A stretch of 64,000 nucleotides of DNA. Origin: Pirellula sp. Lineage in GTDB: Bacteria > Planctomycetota > Planctomycetia > Pirellulales > Pirellulaceae. Shown here piece by piece: positions 57,889-64,000 of this stretch. Every line of letters begins with the position of its first letter. The first letter of the stretch is position 1. Location: NCBI GenBank assembly GCA_021300155.1, contig JAJTID010000093.1:30559-94558 (forward strand). Direction: 5' to 3'. Made by a program: the position numbers and the translations under genes. The notes under the pieces are model-generated. The model worked only from the letters and a program-made list of their open reading frames with translations. It was not told where the DNA came from and searched no databases.

Positions 57889-60800
57889 CTAAAGTCTCTT
57901 CTGAAGCAGAACAGTCCTTTCCGAGTTTAGATTTTCTCCTGGTCTATACCCAACAGGAACCGAACGATCGATGATAAAGAACTGACGTTCTCGAATCGGC
58001 TGACCATTTTGGTTCTTGTACTCATTTCCAAACTCAGTCAACGGATCGTACTCAAACAGCGACACGGTCACCCAAACTGCGAATACATTGGACTGATTCG
58101 TGACGAGATTTGGCAGTCGCATCGCACGTTGCATTCGATCGAACTGCTGCATTCGAGACACATCATCAGTGCCCGCCGTATTGAAGAGCATCGGAGAGGT
58201 TGGCAGCGTTGCGGGTGATGCGTTCGCTTCATTCGCCGCATTCCAATCTGCGGATCGCAACAGCGATGTTTCAACACCATAGCCTCGTCGCATTTGCTCA
58301 GTCGCAGCGGGTGTTCTCAGGGATGGAGCTATGTTGCTGGTCATCGCAGGTCGATATGCTCCAACGAATTGCGTCGGAAACTCTGGATGCATGTTCGCGA
58401 CGATAAACCCAAAGAATGAGTTTACAGGCAGATTCGTCACATCGTAACCATGCCGCGCGATCTTGAACGGCACCGTCACGCTCACGCCTCGTGAGAAAGA
58501 ATAGTCTACTGCTTCTAAGGCACGACTTCTGCCGAATCGGTCAAACGAAATCGTATTGAGGTTCACCTTACCCGCGGCCACAAAATTCGGTTGCTTATTG
58601 AACGGCGCGAGCAACGTTGCACCTCGAACTGTCTCGGGCTCAGACAATACACCTGAGTAGTTCTTAGGGATATAGGAATTCAAATACCTGGCCGCAATGT
58701 TGTCGCTTGTCGAAAGTGCCAGGACGGCATCGGGCGGCATGAATCGATTTGCATCCGCGAATGGAGGCTGTGTTTCGACCATGTCCAAAAGCAAATGCCA
58801 ATCCGCCATGTGTTGTGACGAAGCGGTGATAGGTTCATAAACGCTCCAATACGAACGTTCGTGCTCCGTTGGGGTCACATTATTCGTGGCCCATGCATTC
58901 ATCGCTTGGAAACTCGGCATATACGTGAACGGTAACTTCTCTGTTCCCGAATAGGCTGAATGGTAGAGACCGAATTGCCCAGGGCTCGTACCTGGAACCA
59001 ATGCTACTTCGTAAGGACTTGCGAACGGTCGGTTGTACCAAAGCAAGTTCTGGATTCGATTGGTAGTTCCGCGGAATGGCTCAACAGCATTCGACAACGG
59101 AACCCCAAAACCATCAAAGTTTGTGTCCAAGAACGGATTGGGAGTTGCTGAGGCCAAGTCAACGAGGCTTCCGCCCGTATGGAAACCAACATTGGCATAC
59201 CCCAATGTTGTTCCACTCGCTTGTTGTTTAGACCAGTCAACCGCTTGGTCAAAACCTATCACCCGACCAAAGTATGCATCGTATTTGATGTTGCCTGATC
59301 CGGGAGGTGGTGGTGAAGGTTGCACAGTGGTTGAAAACCGAAGATCTGGCGTTTCAGGGGAATGATAACTAATTCCGCGATTAGGCGCCATCGCTGCGTC
59401 TGTAACGTTTGTCTTCGCTAAACTGCCGTTCTTGTATCGGCTTTGGAACGCAAGATTTGGATTCGGGATATTGTCGTTGAACCTAGGGTCCATGATGTTG
59501 CCCGCCGGTCCGTTCGTAATAACTTCAGCGCCAAGCGGTGCCTCACCATTAAACACTGTCAAATCGATCGGCATCCAGTCAACGGTGATATATGGATTGG
59601 ATACAGGATCATACCCGAAGTCAGGATCAGCCAGTCTTTGCAAATACGCAGTGCGAACATGCTCGTACGTGCCGGTCTTGTAACGATTCAGAGGCCCTAT
59701 AAGTGGATTGGTATGATCGAATGGCTGATTTGGGAACGTACCTGTTGGCGGTGTTGCTCCTAAATTGACCCAGCTATCGGGAGGCGTCGATGGAGAGCCC
59801 CAACCTGGAGTTCCGTCAGCACGATTCATGACGGTATCGGTTGAATTCAATCGAGTCACCGGTCGGTGATCTTTGTACCAAACAGCACTAGGATTCACTT
59901 CATCACTGATAGGTGTTGGCAAACTAACGTTAAGCCCGATCCCGCCAGGGAAGGATAAGTCCCAATTGGTCCCAGAGGTCCCCGTCGGAATGCCGGTCGC
60001 AACTGGCGCATCGACAGCACAAATCAAAAACTGTGCATTCTTCACGTAATCAACTTCAGGTGATCCTCTTTTGAGAAGTAAAGCATTTGCCAGTCGTTCG
60101 TTAGCGGAATCGCTATTCAATAAATGGGTTCTTACGGAGTTGTTCAAGAGTTCGATCCGTTGATAACCCGGAGACCAAATATTGCGATTGGCAGCCGTGA
60201 TCTTGATTCGTTCCAAATTGGAATTCGGCGGCAAGCCGACATCTTGCATGTAGGATAAGCCAGTGAACTGATTATGCATCAGCGAACCGATATTGGTCGT
60301 GCTCCTCGGGCCGACCACCAAGTAACCGCCACCCTTTAACAGTGCATTGCCAGTTCGAGCTGTGTAAACACTAGCGTGTTGTCCACCGCTCAATGACCGC
60401 AAGCTGGGCATAATGTCAGGAATTGGCTGTGATGTACCCGGCTCTACATCGGTAAACCATATGAATCGTTCAAAGCCTCCACTCTCAGGTGACGTTTGGG
60501 CTGGGTCTCGATAGTTGTAAACAAGCCCATTACCGATGTAACGCTCAATGTTGGTGACTTCCGGAGAGTTCAGATTAGTGATCCCCGTAATAGCGCTGTC
60601 TGATGTCGTGCCGACGTTTTCAATGGAATGCTGAAACGTTGTGAAGGGGAGATGAACATAATTCGGATTCACTACACCTGGTTTCTCGGGGCCTTTGCTT
60701 AGGATCGACCCTGGTCGGTTATCTATTGGAATCGATGCGACATCATAATCCTGCGAAATAGCGACTCGCCATACTGGCTGACGTCCCCAGGTTCCTGCTG

Positions 60801-63800
60801 TCGGTGCCAACCTAGCCAAATCCAACACGACATTCGCTCCATTCGTCGTATAAAGACTGCTGGGAGCACCCGGAACACTTGGATCACTGGCGATGGAAGT
60901 TGTTCGAGGGTTCGTAATCTCGACGAACAGAGAGGCTTCGGGGAATCGATATTGGTCGAAGTGTGGATCCGAGTTCGGATCATCCTTGACTGTCAACAGA
61001 CCTGAGCTGTCCATGTCGGTGTTTCGTACACGCTTGTCATGTATCGCAAAGGTCTCGCTTAACAATGCCTCGGGCATCTCCATTCCCCAGACAACTCCGA
61101 CATAAATCTTGTTTGGGATTTGACGACTATTGTCCGATGGGTCTTGGAGGGAATAGGAAATACGATCAGGCGCCCAAAAAGCAGGTCGAGCCGCAATCGA
61201 GGAGTTGCTAACTGCATTCGTTCTACCGATTCCGAAGGGCACGATGTCATACTCGAAACGAGTCATGGTCGCATCTGCGTCCCGGAAATCGACAACATTC
61301 ACCGCCCATTGTGCTAATGCACGCGCTCGTAGTTTCGCACGGTCCCAGAAATTCGTTACACCACTCATTCCGGGAAAGTCATGCTCCCGCGGAACAACTA
61401 GTTGCGCCAAGCAATAGAGATTTCTCGCAAGTATGAGACGAGATGCTAGTCTGCCTCGTGTTTCACTGGCGAGTGGAACATTTCCACTCCCTGTATCGTG
61501 AAACGCCTGTAGTTTGACTTCCCGATTGTAAGCACCGATAGTAGCCCCACTGCCAGGATACAACTCTTGTTGCAACGTCGCGGAGAGTTCACTTGGCTCG
61601 TCAACCTGCCCATCGTTGTCATTATCGAATCCGTCCCCGAACGGACGATTCAAATCCATTCGCAATCCCTTAGAAAAATCCATGGGAAAAAGCTCTGCAA
61701 TGGCTGCATAACTCAATTCAGGATCATCACTTGCTGATGCAGTAGGGAACGTCCGAGTTCTTTGCCGTTGCGAATGCAACCATTGAATGTATCGAAGATA
61801 CGATGGTGTCTGATGTTGCACAGTCACACCGAGTGCAGGATCAGCCGTTTTAGCTACCGCTGCAATATTGGCGTTGCGCAACTCACCGCTTCTCGTGGTG
61901 ATTTCACGGCTGATATAATCGTTGATGGAAAATCCAGTAGAACTAATCAACTCGCGAATTCGAGGAGGCAGTGACGCAGCGTCCGCATCAAATCGTCGCA
62001 ACACGGCTTCCAGCTCTGTCAGCCCCAAGGGATCATCCGAATTCGCTCGACCCGTAACATGGGACTCGTATCGATCGTCCATTACTTCACTGGGCACCAC
62101 ACCGACAGTGGGTACTGTAGAATCTGCATCGATACCAGCCGTGATTACCATGGCGGGGTTGCCGTTCAAGTCAAACGACATCGCCTGTCCGGCTCGTCTT
62201 CCGACAGGTAAAGCAGGCAATCGGCTGTGTTGCGCTCGGCTACTAGGATCGGGATGATATTCACGTTCCCCAATTTGACTGATGGGGTCATTCGTGTTGC
62301 GGGTCCCTGCAGTTCGATCGAGCATTGGTGACAGATAATTGATGGGACGGTGTCGCCATTCTGGAGAACGACGAGCCCCATAGAGTTCATCAAAAAATGA
62401 AAATCTCGTCGTACTGGATCGAAACGCCGGGAACTGCGGTACTGTTGGCACCGTGTGGTTTACACCACCGGACTGCCCGAAGAAGATCGGCAAGGAAATA
62501 TCCGCAGGTCCATATCCAAAACCATTCGGAATCAAGGTCGAACTACGCTTGTAATTCGCGTTGGTCGACATGTTCACTGTTGGTACGCTAGTAGCAATCG
62601 TTGGATTGTTTGGGTCAGGTTGTAACAACCCCTGAATACGATCTCCAGCAGCGTTCAGATTCACGCGACCATCTAGATCTTCGATCAATATTGCAGCCAG
62701 TGGTTTCAACCGACGGCCATCTGGTGAGTAAACAATCGGCAGCCCTGGATCAATCCAAACACTATCCGCAATTCCATCTCCATCGTTGTCGACATCCCAA
62801 GGCCCTTGAACATGCTTCAGCACGTAGGTTCGGAGCGCGAATATTTCCGCAGCGGTAGGTGGATTCGACCAAGTAAATCCAGACGAAGGGAGCCGAGGAA
62901 CGTTAGCATCGGATTGTCGGAATCCTTCATTGACCCCGAGATAGCTCATCACCCGTGCGGATGACATGTCGATCATTTGCAAAAGCTCACGCACGTCCGC
63001 AAATGTCATGCTCGCGGGGTCCCCGAACACGTGCGCCAAGTGCTGAACAACTTCGGGTCGGTGATAGGACGGTATGACGTAAAAAACCGGCGGAGTCGTT
63101 GGGTCGTTGTCATGATCTGTATACGAACCGTGCGACAAAAACATATCGCGGTAGTCCGGCACGTCGTACCCTTCGTTCGAGTGCCCAGACAAACGAAACT
63201 GTAGCGGATTCGTTCTTGGCAAGCCGATCGCGTCAACACCAACTTTTCCGCCATCATTCGGATTGGCAGCCATGATTGTCGGATTGGTCAAGTAATCGTA
63301 GTCCGGCAAAAGAGCTGGAGAAACCTTTGGCCGGTTCGTTGGAATTCGCATCAAACGTTTGCTATCGATATTCCCATAGCCCACAACGGGAACCGGCCCG
63401 CTACCACTCGGCATTGCGCTTACTTCTTCAACGCCAATCCCCACACTGTTGAAGACCGCGTCGTTGATTACAAAGCGATATCCTTCCCACGGACTCGATG
63501 TGGTTTGACGTGGATGATAGAAAAGAGATTCAATACCAAAGGTACTAATCCACTTCAGAAGACTAAGAGTCGTCGACTTCTTCTTTGCGCTTCCAGCTGG
63601 AAAGTATTGTCCTGTGAATTGCTCTCCCTTTACCTCCATCAGATCGATCAGGACCGAATACGAAATGTATTCCGCATGGGCATCTGCATAAACGGGTGTT
63701 GACCAAGGGGTTAGGTTAGAATTCGGGTCTGGAACGGGTGTACCTGCAATACTCGGTAATCCTCCGTTCGAATTCACTGGGTGAACATAACCGATATACT

Positions 63801-64000
63801 TCAAGATACGAAACGACTGCCCTGCCAAGGGACCTTCGAGAATCGTCAGAATTCGCGAGTTGTATTCGTCTTCAAATCCAGATAAAGGGCCACCTGCCTC
63901 TGTAACATAGTTCATCGATACCTTTGCTAGTGCAACCGACGGCATTACCTGTGTCGATGGAACAATTGGTGTGGTCGAAAACAACCGTGCTCCGATTTGA
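57889..64000 (-). CDS. Giant GspK-like secreted protein, 5' end outside window
   Basis: Partial gene of at least 2037 residues whose start lies beyond the right edge; the frame is open to base 64000. Two acidic Asp/Asn/Gly repeats (about 61600-61630 and 62745-62800, with DNDGDG or NDNDGQ) look calcium-binding. The repeated motif pair GRVNLNAAGD (about 62650) and GKVNLNTIS (about 58570) recalls the VNLN motif of general secretion protein GspK. The arrangement with a long pseudopilin downstream resembles the Verru_Chthon-type cassettes described from Verrucomicrobia. A prepilin N-terminus may exist beyond the edge. Function is unknown; surface attachment or matrix assembly is possible. Confidence 0.8.
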   Translation of the reverse strand, partial: QIGARLFSTTPIVPSTQVMPSVALAKVSMNYVTEAGGPLSGFEDEYNSRILTILEGPLAGQSFRILKYIGYVHPVNSNGGLPSIAGTPVPDPNSNLTPWSTPVYADAHAEYISYSVLIDLMEVKGEQFTGQYFPAGSAKKKSTTLSLLKWISTFGIESLFYHPRQTTSSPWEGYRFVINDAVFNSVGIGVEEVSAMPSGSGPVPVVGYGNIDSKRLMRIPTNRPKVSPALLPDYDYLTNPTIMAANPNDGGKVGVDAIGLPRTNPLQFRLSGHSNEGYDVPDYRDMFLSHGSYTDHDNDPTTPPVFYVIPSYHRPEVVQHLAHVFGDPASMTFADVRELLQMIDMSSARVMSYLGVNEGFRQSDANVPRLPSSGFTWSNPPTAAEIFALRTYVLKHVQGPWDVDNDGDGIADSVWIDPGLPIVYSPDGRRLKPLAAILIEDLDGRVNLNAAGDRIQGLLQPDPNNPTIATSVPTVNMSTNANYKRSSTLIPNGFGYGPADISLPIFFGQSGGVNHTVPTVPQFPAFRSSTTRFSFFDELYGARRSPEWRHRPINYLSPMLDRTAGTRNTNDPISQIGEREYHPDPSSRAQHSRLPALPVGRRAGQAMSFDLNGNPAMVITAGIDADSTVPTVGVVPSEVMDDRYESHVTGRANSDDPLGLTELEAVLRRFDADAASLPPRIRELISSTGFSINDYISREITTRSGELRNANIAAVAKTADPALGVTVQHQTPSYLRYIQWLHSQRQRTRTFPTASASDDPELSYAAIAELFPMDFSKGLRMDLNRPFGDGFDNDNDGQVDEPSELSATLQQELYPGSGATIGAYNREVKLQAFHDTGSGNVPLASETRGRLASRLILARNLYCLAQLVVPREHDFPGMSGVTNFWDRAKLRARALAQWAVNVVDFRDADATMTRFEYDIVPFGIGRTNAVSNSSIAARPAFWAPDRISYSLQDPSDNSRQIPNKIYVGVVWGMEMPEALLSETFAIHDKRVRNTDMDSSGLLTVKDDPNSDPHFDQYRFPEASLFVEITNPRTTSIASDPSVPGAPSSLYTTNGANVVLDLARLAPTAGTWGRQPVWRVAISQDYDVASIPIDNRPGSILSKGPEKPGVVNPNYVHLPFTTFQHSIENVGTTSDSAITGITNLNSPEVTNIERYIGNGLVYNYRDPAQTSPESGGFERFIWFTDVEPGTSQPIPDIMPSLRSLSGGQHASVYTARTGNALLKGGGYLVVGPRSTTNIGSLMHNQFTGLSYMQDVGLPPNSNLERIKITAANRNIWSPGYQRIELLNNSVRTHLLNSDSANERLANALLLKRGSPEVDYVKNAQFLICAVDAPVATGIPTGTSGTNWDLSFPGGIGLNVSLPTPISDEVNPSAVWYKDHRPVTRLNSTDTVMNRADGTPGWGSPSTPPDSWVNLGATPPTGTFPNQPFDHTNPLIGPLNRYKTGTYEHVRTAYLQRLADPDFGYDPVSNPYITVDWMPIDLTVFNGEAPLGAEVITNGPAGNIMDPRFNDNIPNPNLAFQSRYKNGSLAKTNVTDAAMAPNRGISYHSPETPDLRFSTTVQPSPPPPGSGNIKYDAYFGRVIGFDQAVDWSKQQASGTTLGYANVGFHTGGSLVDLASATPNPFLDTNFDGFGVPLSNAVEPFRGTTNRIQNLLWYNRPFASPYEVALVPGTSPGQFGLYHSAYSGTEKLPFTYMPSFQAMNAWATNNVTPTEHERSYWSVYEPITASSQHMADWHLLLDMVETQPPFADANRFMPPDAVLALSTSDNIAARYLNSYIPKNYSGVLSEPETVRGATLLAPFNKQPNFVAAGKVNLNTISFDRFGRSRALEAVDYSFSRGVSVTVPFKIARHGYDVTNLPVNSFFGFIVANMHPEFPTQFVGAYRPAMTSNIAPSLRTPAATEQMRRGYGVETSLLRSADWNAANEANASPATLPTSPMLFNTAGTDDVSRMQQFDRMQRAMRLPNLVTNQSNVFAVWVTVSLFEYDPLTEFGNEYKNQNGQPIRERQFFIIDRSVPVGYRPGENLNSERTVLLQKRL

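Overview
The window looks like chromosomal DNA of a Gram-negative, peptidoglycan- and LPS-making bacterium of the Planctomycetota, probably a Pirellulales relative. The reasons are a mid-range base composition, long stand-alone genes with few operons, a cysteinyl-tRNA synthetase with an insertion at the KMSKS loop, low-complexity Asn/Gln/Tyr/Pro-rich secreted proteins, a giant pseudopilin-cassette protein, lpxB, murB and an FtsQ-like gene. This is inference from gene content; no 16S rRNA gene is present.

Layout. 1-2501: Zn metallopeptidase and cysS. 2587-7376: a four-gene ABC export operon (membrane-fusion protein, ATPase, two FtsX-type permeases). 7528-9992: two secreted low-complexity proteins around a Trm112-like gene. 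10278-12854: YidC with a PDZ-like insertion in its periplasmic part. 12855-13843: a decayed IS110-type transposase. 13844-17934: lpxB with a histidine phosphatase, an alpha/beta hydrolase and a secreted protein. 18008-21577: rpmA, obg, coaX and a two-domain class II aldolase protein. 21644-24656: PII and its uridylyltransferase. 24801-30561: unknown protein, glycosyltransferase, FtsY and aldehyde dehydrogenase. 30656-34518: lipoprotein, a ketosynthase/ACP/helical-protein operon and a methyltransferase. 34598-38947: FtsQ-like, MurB, thioredoxin-like, membrane protein and BFD-like ferredoxin. 39002-42917: a MacAB-like operon whose adaptor ends in two EF-hands. 43121-47176: two adjacent large membrane-anchored P-loop GTPase-like proteins. 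47264-51051: unknown membrane protein, TolQ/ExbB-like protein and a polytopic protein. 51164-55298: DapA-family lyase, ComEA-like protein, tRNA-Pro and amidohydrolase. 55844-64000: a pseudopilin and a giant GspK-like protein that runs off the right edge.

Functional themes are the cell envelope (lpxB, murB, ftsQ-like, yidC, ftsY, two export systems, TolQ, pseudopilins) and basic housekeeping (cysS, rpmA, obg, coaX, glnB/glnD). The least explained locus is the 43-47 kb GTPase-like pair. The pseudopilin/giant-protein pair, the PDZ-bearing YidC and the EF-hand adaptor follow. A dispersed inverted repeat, found near 31.3 kb and 47.8 kb, also has one arm embedded in frame in a membrane protein gene at 50.5 kb.
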